In this document: positions 42,656-57,600 of the stretch, piece after piece
Position numbering within the stretch: position 1 is the first letter of the stretch
Layout of the letters: each line of letters begins with the position of its first letter
NCBI GenBank assembly: GCA_963693105.1
Contig: OY843752.1
Location: 1,612,001-1,676,000, forward strand
DNA: 64,000 nucleotides
Origin: Oxydemutator sp963693105
GTDB lineage: Bacteria; Pseudomonadota; Gammaproteobacteria; Poriferisulfidales; Oxydemutatoraceae
Direction of reading: 5' to 3'
Notes under the pieces: model-generated
What the model was told of the DNA's origin: nothing
The model's database searches: none
Seen by the model: only the letters and a program-made list of their open reading frames with translations
Made by a program: the position numbers and the translations under genes

Positions 42656-45600
42656 TTCAAGAAAGACCCGGATGCGTACCTTCAGACCGTCGGACACTTG
42701 AATGGACAGCGGCAGCGATGCGGTTCTGTCGATGCCCCTCGCTGCCACCGTGGCCGCTGCCACCGTGGCTGTGTAGGTTCCCGGCGTGAAGGGCCGCTTC
42801 AACGTAATCTCGCCGCTACCGCCGTCAATTGTGAATGCATCATCGGCGCCCGGGGAGGTGATTTGCAGAGTCCATTGTAGATTGTCGGTCCGCTTGACAC
42901 CGTCAAGCCTGAAGGCAAGGCTCAGGCCGGTGACACGGGAATTCGTGGTGTTGAGTGCGACATTGGGGGCGTTGTTTTCATCCACAAGTTCAGGATCGAG
43001 CACGGCATCGGTCACGAGGATGGTGAACTGTTCTTCGTTCGAGGTCATGGACTGCCAGGACGCGGTAACCGTCGGCATGTGCGATGTCGAAGTCTCGTAG
43101 TCGAGGGCGCCGTCCACGATGACGGATCCCGTGCTTGTTATGCTGAACAAACCGCCGACGCCGCTGATGTGCCAGATTACCTCGCTCGTGCGTGTGACTC
43201 CATCTTCCGTGTACGCCGTCAGCGACACGTTGTTGACGCGAGCGCCTGGTGGCGCATCTTCGCTTACGTTATAGGGGGCGCTTCCCGTGACACGGATCAT
43301 CAGCCGGTTCACATCTGACACTTCGATGGTCACCTGCGTGTCGGTGGACTCATTCAGATACGACGCCTCCAATGTCAGTGTGTAGGTTGGCGTTGTTCCG
43401 TGGTCCAGCTGTGTGTCCGACAACTGCAAGCTCGCAATACCGCCGGCTGTTGTTATATGGAAAGCATCAGAACCTGTTCCCGACAATGTCCAGGACGCCG
43501 CGCTTGTCACCGTCGTCTTGCCAAACAGTGCAGATACTTTAACATCCGATACCGCCGTATCCGGTTTCGCAATCTCTATGATTTCGCCTGTCAAGACTCC
43601 CGACAATGACAGCGACAAGTCTTTCACTCCAATCATTACAACCACTTCGCTCGATGTTACTCCGCCGTAGGTTGCGGTAATTATCAGACTGTGACGGCTC
43701 GTTGCTTCGTAGTCGATTGCACCCGACACCACAATCTCGCCTTCCGGCGTTATCCTGAATACTTCGCTTCCGGTCAGCGAATACGACACTCCACTCGTGC
43801 GTGTCACTCCGTCCTCAGTCTTCACTACCAGCATCACACCGACATCCGTGCCGGACGATACTCCTTCCTCTACTTCATAACCCGTCCCCGCTTCAAGAGT
43901 CACTTCCTCCAACACGTTCAGCACGTTCACCGCAATCTGCACGCTGGTGGATTCGCCCAAATACAATGCACTCAACTCCAACGTGTAAGTCGGTGTCGTC
44001 TCACGATCCAGCCGTGTGTCCGACAACTGCAAACTCGCAATACCGCCGGCCGTTGTTATATGGAAAGTATCAGAACCCGTTCCCGACAATCTCCAGGACG
44101 CTACGCTCGTCACCGTTGTCTCGCCAAACAACGCAGATACTTCAACATCCGATACCGCCGTACCCGGCCTCGCAATCTCTATGATTTCGCCTGTCAAGAC
44201 TCCCGACAATGACAGCGACAAGTCTTTCACTCCAACCATCACAACCACTTCGCTCGATGTCACTCCGCCGTAGGTTGCTGTAATTCTCAGACTGTGACGG
44301 CTCGTTGCTTCGTAGTCGATTACACCCGACACCACAACCCCGCCTTCCGGCGTTATCCTGAATACTTCGCTTCCGGTCAGCGAATACGACACTCCACTCG
44401 TGCGTGTCACTCCGTCCTCGGTCTTCACTACCAGCATCACGCCGACATCCGTGCCGGACGATACGCCCTCCTCTACTTCATAGCCCGTTCCCGCTTCAAG
44501 AGTCACTTCCTCCAACACGTTCAGCACGTTCACCACAATCTGCACGCTGGTAGATTCGCCCAAATACAATGCACTCAACTCCAACGTGTAAGTCGGTGTC
44601 GTCTCACGATCCAGCGCCACATCCGACAACTGCAAGCTCGCAATATCGCCGGCCGTTGTTATATGGAAAACTTCAGAACCTGTTCCTGACAATGTCCAGG
44701 ATGCCGCACTCGTCACCGTCGTCTCGCCAAACAGCGCAGATACTTCAACACCCGATACCGTCGTACCCGATGTGGCACTCTCTGCAATCATGCCACTTGA
44801 CACTCCCGGCAATGACAGCGACAAGTCTTTCACTCCAATCATCACAACCACTTCGCTCGATGTCACTCCGCCGTAGGCTGCGGTAATTATCAGACTGTGA
44901 CGGCTCGTTGCTTCGTAGTCGATTACGCCAGACACCACGATCTCGCCTTCCGGCGTTATCCTGAATACTTCGCTTCCGGTCAGCGAATACGACACTCCAC
45001 TCGTGCGTGTCACTCCGTCCTCGGTCTTCACTACCAGCATCACACCGACATCTGTGCCGGACGATACGCCTTCCTCTACTTCATAATCCGTCCCCGCTTC
45101 AAGAGTCACTTCCTCTAATACGTTCAGCACATTCACCACAATCTGCACGCTGGTGGATTCGCCCAAATACAATGCACTCAACACCAACGTATAAGTCGGT
45201 GTCGTCTCGCGATCCAGTGCCACACCTGACAACTGCAAACTCGCAACCCTGTCGTCCGTCGTGATACGGAAAACTTCAGAACCCGTTCCCGACAATGTCC
45301 AGGACACTGCGCTCGTCACCGTCGTCTCGCCAAACAGCGCAGATACTTCAACATCCGATACCGCCGTACCTGATGTGGCGCTCTCTGCAATCATGCCGCT
45401 TGACACTCCCGGCAATGACAGCGACAAGTCTTTCACTCCAACCATCACAACCACTTCGCTTGATGTCACTCCGCGATAGGTTGCCGTAATCATCAGACTG
45501 TGACGGCTTGTTGCTTCGTAGTCGATTGCACCCGACACCACAATCTCGCCTTCCTGCGTTATCCTGAATACTTCGCTTCCGGTCAGCGAATACGACACTC

Positions 45601-48600
45601 CACTCGTGCGCGTCACTCCGTCCTCGGTCTTCACTACCAGCATCACACCGACATCCGTGCCGGACGACACGCCTTCCTCTACTTCATAACCCGTTCCCGC
45701 TTCAAGAGTCACTTCCTCCAGCACGTTCAGCACGTTCAGCACAATCTGCACGCTGGTAGATTCGCCCAAATACAATGCACTCAACACCAATGTGTAAGTC
45801 GGCGTCGTCTCGCGATCCAACCGTGTGTCCGACAACTGCAAACTCGCAATACCGCCGGCTGTTGTTATATGGAAAACTTCAGAACCCGTTCCCGACAATA
45901 TCCAGGACGCCGCGCTCGTCACCGTCGTCTCGCCAAACAGCGCAGATATTTCAACATTCGATACCGCCGTATCCGGCCTCGCAATCTCTATGATTTCGCC
46001 TGTCAAGACTCCCGGCAATGACAGCGACAAGTCTTTCACTCCAACCATCACAACCACTTCGCTCGATGTCACTCCGCCGTAGGTTGCTGTAATTCTCAGA
46101 CTGTGACGGCTCGTTGCTTCGTAGTCGATTACGCCCGACACCACAACCCCGCCTTCCGGCGTTATCCCGAATACTTCACTTCCGGTCAGCGAATACGACA
46201 CTCCACTCGTGCGCGTCACTCCGTCCTCGGTCTTCACCACCAGCATCACACCGACATCTGTGCCGGACGATACGCCTTCCTCTACTTCATAATCCATCCC
46301 CGCTTCAAGAGTCACTTCCTCCAACACGTTCAGCACGTTCACCACAATTCGCACGCTGGCGGATTCGCCCAAATACAATGCACTCAACACCAACGTGTAA
46401 GTCGGCGTCGTCTCACGATCCAACCGTGTGTCCGACAACTGCAAACTCGCAACCTTGTCGTCCGTCGTGATACGGAAAGTATCAGAACCTGTTCCCGACA
46501 ATGTCCAGGACGCCGCACTCGTCACCGTCGTCTCGCCAAACAACGCAGATACTTCAACATCCGATACCACCGTACCTGAGGTGGCGCTCTCTGCAATCAT
46601 GCCGCTTGACACTCCCGGCAATGACAGCGACAAGTCTTTCACTCCAACCATCACAACCACTTCGCTCGATGTCACTCCGCCGTAGGTTGCGGTAATTATC
46701 AGACTGTGACGGCTCGTTGCTTCGTAGTCGATTGCACCCGACACCACAACCTCGCCTTCCGGCGTTATCCTGAATACTTCGCTTCCGGTCAGCGAATACG
46801 ACACTCCACTCGTGCGCGTCACTCCGTCTTCGGTCTTCACTACCAGCATCACGCCGACATCTGTGCCGGACGATACGCCTTCCTCTACTTCATAACCCGC
46901 TCCCGTCTCAAGAGTCACTTCTTCCAACACGTTCAGCACGTTCACCACAATACGTGTGCTGGCGGATTCGCCCAAATACAATGCACTCAACACCAACGTG
47001 TAAGTCGGTGTCGTCTCACGATCCAGCCGTGTGTCCGACAACTGCAAACTCGCAATACCGCCGGCCGTTGTTATATGGAAAGCATCAGAACCTGTTCCCG
47101 ACAATGTCCAGGACGTCGCGCTTGTCACCGTCGTCTTGCCAAACAGCGCAGATATTTCAACATTCGATACCGCCGTATCCGGTTTCGCAATCTCTATGAT
47201 TTCGCCTGTCAAGACTCCCGACAATGACAGTGACAAGTCTTTCACTCCAATCATCACAATCACTTCACTCGATGTCACTCCGCCGTAGGTTGCTGTAATT
47301 ATCAGACTGTGACGGCTCGTTGCTTCGTAGTCGATTGCACCCGACACCACAACCCCGCCTTCCGGCGTTATCCTGAATACTTCGCTCCCGGTCAGCGAAT
47401 ACGACACTCCACTCGTGCGCGTCACTCCGTCCTCGGTCTTCACTACCAGCATCACGCCGACATCCGTGCCGGACGATACGCCTTCCTCTACTTCATAACC
47501 CGCTCCCGTCTCAAGAGTCACTTCTTCCAACACGTTCAGCACGTTCACCACAATCCGCACGCTGGTGGATTCGCCCAAATACAACGCACTCAACACCAAC
47601 GTGTAAGTTGGCGTCGTCTCACGATCCAGTGCCACATCCGACAACTGCAAACTCGCAATATCGCCGGCCGTTGTTATATGGAAAACTTCAGAACCTGTTC
47701 CCGACAATGTCCAAGACGCTGCGCTCGTCACCGTCGTCTCGCCAAACAGCGCAGATACTTCAACATCCGATACCGCCGTACCTGATGTGGCGATCTCTGC
47801 AATCATGCCACTTGACACTCCCGGCAATGACAGCGACAAGTCTTTCACTCCAATCATTACAGTCACTTCGCTCGATGTTACTCCGCCGTAAGTTGCGGTA
47901 ATTATCAGACTGTGCCGTGTCGTTGCTTCGTAGTCGATTACGCCAGACACCACGATCTCGCCTTCCGGCGTTATCCTGAATACTTCGCTTCCGGTCAGCG
48001 AATACGACACTCCACTCGTGCGCGTCACTCCGTCCTCGGTTTTCACTACCAGCATCACACCGACATCTGTGCCGGACGATACGCCTTCCTCTACTTCATA
48101 ACCCGGTCCTGCTTCAAGAGTCACTTCCTCTAATACGTTCAGCACATTCACCACAATCCGCACGCTGGCGGATTCGCCCAAATACAACGCACTCAACTCC
48201 AACGTGTAAGTTGGCGTCGTCTCACGATCCAGTGCCACACCCGACAACTGCAAACTCGCAACCCTGTCGTCCGTCGTGATACGGAAAACTTCAGAACCCG
48301 TTCCCGACAATGTCCAGGACGCCGCGCTCGTCACCGTCGTCCTACCAAACAACGCAGATACTTCAACATCCGATACCGCCGTACCCGATGTGGCGCTCTC
48401 TGCAATCATGCCGCTTGACACTCCCGGCAATGACAGCGACAAGTCTTTCACTCCAATCATCACAACCACTTCGCTCGATGTCACTCCGCGATAGGTTGCC
48501 GTAATCATCAGACTGTGCCGTGTCGTTGCTTCGTAGTCGATTGCACCCGACACCACAATCCCGCCTTCCGGCGTTATCCTGAATACTTCGCTCCCGGTCA

Positions 48601-51600
48601 GCGAATACGACACTCCACTCGTGCGTGTCACTCCGTCCTCGGTCTTCACTATCAGCATCACGCCGACATCCGTGCCGGACGATACGCCTTCCTCTACTTC
48701 ATAGCCCGTTCCCGCTTCAAGAGTCACTTCCTCCAGCACGTTCAGCACATTCACCACAATCCGCACGCTGGCGGATTCGCCCAAATACAATGCACTCAAC
48801 TCCAATGTGTAAGTTGGCGTCGTCTCACGATCCAGCCGCGTGTCCGACAACTGCAAGCTCGCAATACCGCCGGCTGTTGTTATATGGAAAGCATCAGAAC
48901 CTGTTCCCGACAATGTCCAGGACGCTACGCTCGTCACCGTCGTCCCGCCAAACAACGCAGATACTTCAACATCCGATACCGCCGTACCTGAGGTGGCGCT
49001 CTCTGCAATCATGCCGCTTAACACTCCCGACAATGACAGCGACAAGTCTTTCACTCCAATCATTACAGTCACTTCGCTCGATGTCACTCCGCCGTAGGTT
49101 GCTGTAATTATCAGACTGTGCTGTGTCGTTGCTTCGTAGTCGATTGCACCCGACACCACAATCCTGCCCTCCGGCGTTATCCTGAATACTTCGCTTCCGG
49201 TCAGCGAATACGACACTCCACTCGTGCGCGTCACTCCGTCTTCGGTCTTCACTATCAGTATCACGCCGACATCCGTGCCGGACGATACGCCCTCCTCTAC
49301 TTCATAACCCGTTCCCGTCTCAAGAATCACTTCCTCCAATACGTTCAGCACGTTCACCACAATCCGCGTGCTGGCGGATTCGCCCAAATACAATGCACTC
49401 AACACCAATGTGTAAGTCGGCGTCGTCTCGCGATCCAGTGCCACACCCGACAACTGCAAACTCGCAATATCGCCGGCCGTTGTTATATGGAAAGCATCAG
49501 AACCCGCTCCCGACAATGTCCAGGACGCCGCGCTCGTCACCGTCGTCTCGCCAAACAGCGCAGATACTTCAACACCCGATACCGTCGTACCCGATGTGGC
49601 ACTCTCTGCAATCATGCCACTTGACACTCCCGACAATGACAGCGACAAGTCTTTCACTCCAATCATCACAACCACTTCGCTTGATGTCACTCCGCGATAG
49701 GTTGCCGTAATCATCAGACTGTGCCGTGTCGTTGCTTCGTAGTCGATTGCACCCGACACCACAATCCCGCCTTCCGGCGTTATCCTGAATACTTCGCTCC
49801 CGGTCAGTGAATACGACACTCCACTCGTGCGCGTCACTCCGTCCTCGGTCTTCACTACCAGCATCACGCCGACATCCGTGCCGGACGATACGCCCTCCTC
49901 TACTTCATAACCCGTTCCCGCTTCAAGAGTCACTTCTTCCAACACATTGAGCACGTTCACCACAATCCGCACGCTGGTGGATTCTCCCAAATACAATGCA
50001 CTCAACACCAATGTGTAAGTCGGCGTCGTCTCGCGATCCAGTGCCACATCCGACAACTGCAAGCTCGCAATATCGCCAGCTGTTGTTATATGGAAAACTT
50101 CAGAACCCGTTCCCGACAATGTCCAAGACGCCGCGCTCGTCACCGTCGTCCCGCCAAACAGCGCAGATACTTCAACATCCGATACCACCGTATCCGGTTT
50201 CGCAATCTCTATGATTTCGCCTGTCAATACTCCTGGCAATGACAGCGACAAGTCTTTCACCCCAACCATCACAACCACTTCACTCGATGTCACTCCGCCG
50301 TAAGTTGCTGTAATTCTCAGACTGTGCCGTGTCGTTGCTTCGTAGTCGATTACGCCCGACACCACAACCCCGCCTTCCGGCGTTATCCTGAATACTTCGC
50401 TCCCGGTCAGCGAATACGACACTCCACTCGTGCGCGTCACTCCGTCCTCGGTCTTCACCACCAGCATCACACCGACATCCGTGCCGGACGATACGCCCTC
50501 CTCTACTTCATAATCCATCCCCGCTTCAAGAGTCACTTCCTCTAATACGTTCAGCACATTCACCACAATCTGCACGCTGGTGGATTCTCCCAAATACAAT
50601 GCACTCAACTCCAACGTGTAAGTCGGTGTCGTCTCACGATCCAGTGCCACACCTGACAACTGCAAACTCGCAACCCTGTCGTCCGTCGTGATACGGAAAA
50701 CTTCAGAACCCGTTCCCGACAATGTCCAGGACGCCGCACTCGTCACCGTCGTCTCGCCAAACAACGCAGATACTTCAACACCCGATACCGCCGTGCCTGA
50801 TGTAGCGTTCTCTGCAATCATGCCGCTTGATACTCCCGGCAATGACAGCGACAAGTCTTTCACTCCAATCATTACAACCACTTCGCTCGATGTTACTCCG
50901 CCGTAGGTTGCTGTAATTATCAGACTGTGCTGTGTCGTTGCTTCGTAGTCGATTACGCCCGACACCACAACCCCACCTTCCGGCGTTATCCTGAATACTT
51001 CGCTCCCGGTCAGCGAATACGACACTCCACTCGTGCGCGTCACTCCGTCCTCAGTCTTCACTACCAGCATCACGCCGACATCCGTGCCGGACGATACGCC
51101 CTCCTCTACTTCATAACCCGTTCCCGTCTCAAGAGTCACTTCTTCCAGCACGTTCAGCACGTTCACCACAATCTGCACGCTGGTGGATTCGCCCAAATAC
51201 GATGCACTCAACACCAACGCGTAAGTCGGCGTCGTCTCACGATCCAGCCGTGTGTCCGACAACTGCAAACTCGCAATACCGCCAGCCGTTGTTATATGGA
51301 AAGTATCAGAACCCGTTCCTGACAATCTCCAGGATGCCGCGCTCGTCACCGTCGTCCCGCCAAACAACGCAGATACTTCAACACCTGATACCGCCGTATC
51401 CGGCCTCGCAATCTCTATGATTTCGCCTGTCAATACTCCCGACAATGACAGCGACAAGTCTTTCACTCCAATCATTACAACCACTTCGCTCGATGTCACT
51501 CCGCCGTAGGTTGCGGTAATCCTCAGACTGTGACGGCTCGTTGCTTCGTAGTCGATTACGCCCGACACCACAATCCTGCCCTCCGGCGTTATCCTGAATA

Positions 51601-54600
51601 CTTCACTTCCGGTCAGCGAATACGACACCCCACTCGTGCGCGTCACTCCGTCCTCGGTCTTCACTACCAGCATCACGCCGACATCCGTGCCGGACGATAC
51701 GCCTTCCTCTACTTCATAACCCGTTCCCGCTTCAAGAGTCACTTCTTCCAACACGTTCAGCACGTTCACCACAATCTGCACACTAGTGGATTCGCCCAAA
51801 TACAATGCACTCAACGCCAACGTGTAAGTCGGCGTCGTCTCACGATCCAGCCGTGTGTCCGACAACTGCAAACTTGCAATACCGCCGGCCGTTGTTATAT
51901 GGAAGGCATCAGAACCCGTTCCTGACGATGTCCAGGACGCCGCGCTCGTCACCGTCGTCTCGCCAAACAACGCAGATACTTCAACACCTGATACCGCCGT
52001 ATCCGGTTTCGCAATCTCTATGATTTCGCCTGTCAATACTCCCGACAATGACAGCGACAAGTCTTTCACTCCAATCATCACAACCACTTCGCTTGATGTC
52101 ACTCCGCCGTAGGTTGCGGTAATTAGCAGACTGTGACGTGTCGTTGCTTCGTAGTCGATTACACCCGACACCACAATCTCGCCTTCCGGCGTTATCCTGA
52201 ATACTTCGCTTCCGGTCAGCGAATACGACACACCACTCGTGCGCGTCACTCCGTCCTCGGTCTTCACTATCAGCATCACACCGACATCCGTGCCGGACGA
52301 TACGCCTTCCTCTACTTCATAACCCGTTCCCGCCTCAAGAGTCACTTCCTCCAACACGTTCAGCACGTTCACCACAATCCGCACGCTGGTGGATTCGCCC
52401 AAATACAATGCACTCAACACCAATGTGTAAGTCGGCGTCGTCTCGCGATCCAGCCGTGTGTCCGACAACTGCAAACTTGCAACCCTGTCGTCCGTCGTGA
52501 TACGGAAAGCACCAGAACCCGTTCCCGACAATGTCCAGGATGCTGCGCTCGTCACCGTCGTCTCGCCAAACAGCGCAGATACTTCAACATCCGATACCGC
52601 CGTGCCTGATGTGGCGTTCTCTGCAATCATGCCGCTTGATACTCCCGACAATGACAGCGACAAGTCTTTCACTCCAATCATCACAACCACTTCGCTCGAT
52701 GTCACTCCGCCGTAGGTTGCTGTAATTATCAGACTGTGACGTGTCGTTGCTTCGTAGTCGATTACACCCGACACCACAATCTCGCCTTCCGGCGTTATCC
52801 TGAATACTTCGCTTCCAGCCAGCGAATACGACACTCCACTCGTGCGCGTCACTCCGTCCTCGGTCTTCACTATCAGCATCACACCGACATCTGTGCCGGA
52901 CGATACGCCTTCCTCTACTTCATAATCCGTTCCCGCTTCAAGAACCACTTCCTCCAACACGTTCAGCACGTTCACCACAATCTGCACACTAGTGGATTCG
53001 CCCAAATACAATGCACTCAACTCCAACGTGTAAGTCGGCGTCGTCTCGCGATCCAGTGCCACATCCGACAACTGCAAACTCGCAACCCTGTCGTCCGTCG
53101 TGATACGGAAAGCATCAGAACCCGTTCCCGACAAGGTCCAGGACGCCGCACTCGTCACCGTCGTCTCGCCAAACAGCGCAGATACTTCAACACCTGATAC
53201 CGCCGTATCCGGCCTCGCAATCTCTATGATTTCGCCTGTCAATACTCCCGACAATGACAGCGACAAGTCTTTCACTCCAATCATTACAACCACTTCGCTC
53301 GATGTCACTCCGCCGTAGGTTGCGGTAATCCTCAGACTGTGACGGCTCGTTGCTTCGTAGTCGATTACGCCCGACACCACAATCCTGCCCTCCGGCGTTA
53401 TCCTGAATACTTCACTTCCGGTCAGCGAATACGACACCCCACTCGTGCGCGTCACTCCGTCCTCGGTCTTCACTACCAGCATCACGCCGACATCCGTGCC
53501 GGACGATACGCCTTCCTCTACTTCATAACCCGTTCCCGCTTCAAGAGTCACTTCTTCCAACACGTTCAGCACGTTCACCACAATCTGCACACTAGTGGAT
53601 TCGCCCAAATACAATGCACTCAACTCCAACGTGTAAGTCGGCGTCGTCTCGCGATCCAGTGCCACATCCGACAACTGCAAACTCGCAACCCTGTCGTCCG
53701 TCGTGATACGGAAAGCATCAGAACCCGTTCCCGACAAGGTCCAGGACGCCGCACTCGTCACCGTCGTCTCGCCAAACAGCGCAGATACTTCAACATCCGA
53801 TACCGTCGTACCTGATGTGGCGCTCTCTGCAATCATGCCACTTGACACTCCCGGCAATGACAGCGACAAGTCTTTCACTCCAATCATCACAACCACTTCG
53901 CTCGATGTTACTCCGCCGTAGGTTGCGGTAATTATCAGACTGTGCCGTGTCGTTGCTTCGTAGTCGATTACGCCCGACACCACAATCCCGCCTTCCGGCG
54001 TTATCCTGAATACTTCGCTTCCAGCCAGCGAATACGACACTCCACTCGTGCGCGTCACTCCGTCTTCGGTCTTCACTACCAGCATCACGCCGACATCTGT
54101 GCCAGGCAATACGCCTTCCTCTACTTCATAACCCGTTCCCGCTTCAAGAGTCACTTCCTCCAACACGTTCAGCACGTTCACCGCAATCTGCACGCTGGCG
54201 GATTCGCCCAAATACAATGCACTCAACTCCAACGTGTAAGTCGGTGTCGTCTCACGATCCAGCCGCGTGTCCGACAACTGCAAGCTCGCAATATCGCCGG
54301 CCGTTGTTATATGGAAAACTTCAGAACCCGTTCCCGACAATGTCCAGGACGCCGCGCTCGTCACCGTCGTCTCGCCAAACAGCACAGATACTTCAACATC
54401 CGATACCGCCGTATCCGGCTTCGCAATCTCCATGATTTCGCCTGTCAAGACTCCCGGCAATGACAGCGACAAGTCTTTCACTCCAATCATTACAACCACT
54501 TCGCTCGATGTTACTCCGCCGTAGGTTGCTGTAATTATCAGACTGTGACGGCTTGTTGCTTCGTAGTCGATTACGCCCGACACCACAACCTCGCCTTCCG

Positions 54601-57600
54601 GTGTTATCCTGAATACTTCGCTTCCAGCCAGCGAATACGACACTCCACTCGTGCGCGTCACCCCGTCCTCGGTCTTCACTACCAGCATCACGCCGACATC
54701 CGTGCCGGACGATACGCCTTCCTCTACTTCATAATCCGTTCCCGTCTCAAGAGTCACTTCCTCCAACACGTTCAGCACGTTCACCACAATCTGCACGCTG
54801 GCGGATTCGCCCAGATACAATGCACTCAACTCCAACGTGTAAGTCGGTGTCGTCTCACGATCCAGCTGTGTGTCCGACAACTGCAAGCTCGCAATATCGC
54901 CGGCCGTTGTTATATAGAAAGCATCAGAACCCGTTCCTGACAATCTCCAGGATGCCGCACTCGTCACCGTCGTCTCGCCAAACAGCGCAGATACTTCAAC
55001 ACCTGATACCGTCGTATCCGGTTTCGCAATCTCTATGATTTCGCCTGTCAAGACTCCCGACAATGACAGCGACAAGTCTTTCACTCCAATCATCACAACC
55101 ACTTCGCTCGATGTCACTCCGCCGTAGGTTGCGGTAATCCTCAGACTGTGACGGCTCGTTGCTTCGTAGTCGATTACGCCCGACACCACAATCTCACCTT
55201 CCGGCGTTATTCTGAATACTTCGCTTCCAGCCAGCGAATACGACACTCCACTCGTGCGTGTCACTCCGTCCTCGGTCTTCACTACCAGCATCACGCCGAC
55301 ATCTGTGCCGGGCAATACGCCTTCCTCTACTTCATAACCCGTTCCCGCCTCAAGAATCACTTCCTCTAATACGTTCAGCACGTTCACCGTAATCTGCACG
55401 CTGGCGGATTCGCCTAAATACAATGCACTCAACACCAATGTGTAAGTCGGCGTCGTCTCGCGATCCAGCCGTGTGTCCGACAACTGCAAACTCGCAATAC
55501 CGCCGGCCGTTGTTATATGGAAAGTATCAGAACCTGTTCCTGACAATCTCCAGGATGCCGCACTCGTCACCGTCGTCTCGCCAAACAACGCAGATACTTC
55601 AACATCCGATACCGCCGCACCTGATGTGGCGCTCTCTGCAATCATGCCGCTTGACACTCCCGACAATGACAGCGACAAGTCTTTCACTCCAATCATCACA
55701 GCCACTTCGCTCGATGTCACTCCGCCGTAGGTTGCTGTAATTATCAGACTGTGCTGTGTCGTTGCTTCGTAGTCGATTGCACCCGACACCACAATCCCGC
55801 CTTCCGGCGTTATTCTGAATACTTCGCTTCCAGCCAGCGAATACGACACTCCACTCGTGCGTGTCACTCCGTCTTCGGTCTTCACTACCAGCATCACACC
55901 GACATCTGTGCCGGGCAATACGCCCTCCTCTACTTCATAACCCGTTCCCGCTTCAAGAATCACTTCCTCCAACACGTTCAGCACGTTCACCACAATTCGC
56001 GTGCTGATGGTTGCATCCAGATATGTCCCCCGTAACATCAGCAGATAAGTCGGCGTCGTCTCATGGTCCAGCCGCGTGTCCGACAACTGCAAACTCGCCA
56101 CATTGCCGCTCACTGCCAACACAAAATCCCCGGAACCTTCGCCCGTCAGTTCATAATCCATTCCGTCATTGCGCGACACGTCATCATCCAGCAGCGACAT
56201 ACTGACGCCCGACACCGGCGCGCCCACAGCCGCCGCCTCCGAGATTACGCCCTCCGCAACCCCTCTGAACGACAACTCCGGCACGTTGCCTACGTGGATG
56301 ACCGCCGTCAACGATGCCTCCACATTGGAACGCGTCACCCGCGCAATCACCTCGACCGTATGAGCAGTGGACGTCTCGTAATCCAGGCCCCCGGACACCA
56401 GCGACAACACGCCGCTCGCGGCATGAATCCCGAACAAACCGCCCGCATCTGTCGCCAGACGATAACGCACCGCCGTCGCAGTGGCGCCATTCACCAGAAC
56501 CCGCGGCGACCAACCCTCCACCACGTCACCCACCGCCGACGCCTCGCTAATTGAGTTGTCCGCCTGATCGATGTCGTCAAACACTTCCGTCTCGCGCACA
56601 TCCACCTGCAAACCCTCCGTCAGGAGAGGGCGCCGCACAAACGCCCTGCCGAAACGCGCCTCAATCCGAAGCCCGGCAGGCGCAAGCCACGACCACGCCA
56701 GCATACCGCTGGCCGGGTCGAAATCCGCATCCGCCAGCGCCCTCAACTCCAGGGCCGATGCAAACGGCGAACCCAACTCCAGACGGCTCACCGTCGAAGT
56801 CACTCCCTGCAGACCACTCCCATCCAGCGAAAAACTCAACGCCCGGCTGACGGCGCCGCCGGTCGTCTCGACCCGCAACCTGCGGCTCGCGCCTTCGTCC
56901 AGAACCAAAGGCGGCGTGACCACAGTGTTGTCGTCCTGATAGCGGTAAACGATATTGCTGATTCGTGCGCGCTCGTCCAGCCGCAGGCGCGTGAGACCCG
57001 CCAGATTGGCCACGACCTGCACTGGCAGGCGAACCGCGCCGGCACCGGTCAAATCCAGGTACGCAAGGACCGGCAAACCGTCAAAATCCGCCTCTGTCAC
57101 GGACGCCGCCGCGCCGACGGCTGTCAACGTCGTAATCGCCGCCAACTCCGAAACCAGCACCGACCCGCAAACATCCCCGGCGGGCGTCGCATTCAGAATG
57201 GCGTTTTCCACCGCGTCCGTGCGGTTGCAAATGGCGGTCACATCGAGCACCTCGATGATCGCCGGGCGCACCGCCGTCACACCGCCGTAGTTCGCTTCCA
57301 CGACCACGGTATGCCGGCTCGACGCCGCGTAATTCAGCGACTGCCCGTCCGCCAGCGACAACGCGCCGCTTGCGCTATCCACTTCAAACAACCCGCCGGC
57401 ATCCGCCGCCAGGCGGTACCTCACCCGCACGGCAGCGGATCCCACATGCGCCCGCGGCGACCAGCCGGCCACTGAAACGGTATCCTCCGCGTCCTCACGC
57501 AATTGATTGGCCGCCGCGTTGGTGTCTGTCAGCGTAACCGTCTCGTTCACCTGCACGGCCAGGTCCGGAGTTGGAATATCATCACTACTCCCACTTCGCT

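Noticed and set aside
42638..43318. Autotransporter or RTX type I secretion domain at the end of the giant protein
   Set aside because: No barrel-like terminal strand pattern ending in an aromatic residue and no GGxGxDxxx repeats are present.
43319..55981. CRISPR array or mobile-element repeats
   Set aside because: Units are 603 bp, coding and contiguous without unique spacers. No cas genes or transposase are present.
43400..56035. Many plus-strand frames of 60-173 codons across the repeat array
   Set aside because: They recur at exact 603-bp steps because they are the reverse strand of the repeated unit. They are rich in His, Arg and Cys, have no family features, and lie wholly inside the giant ORF.
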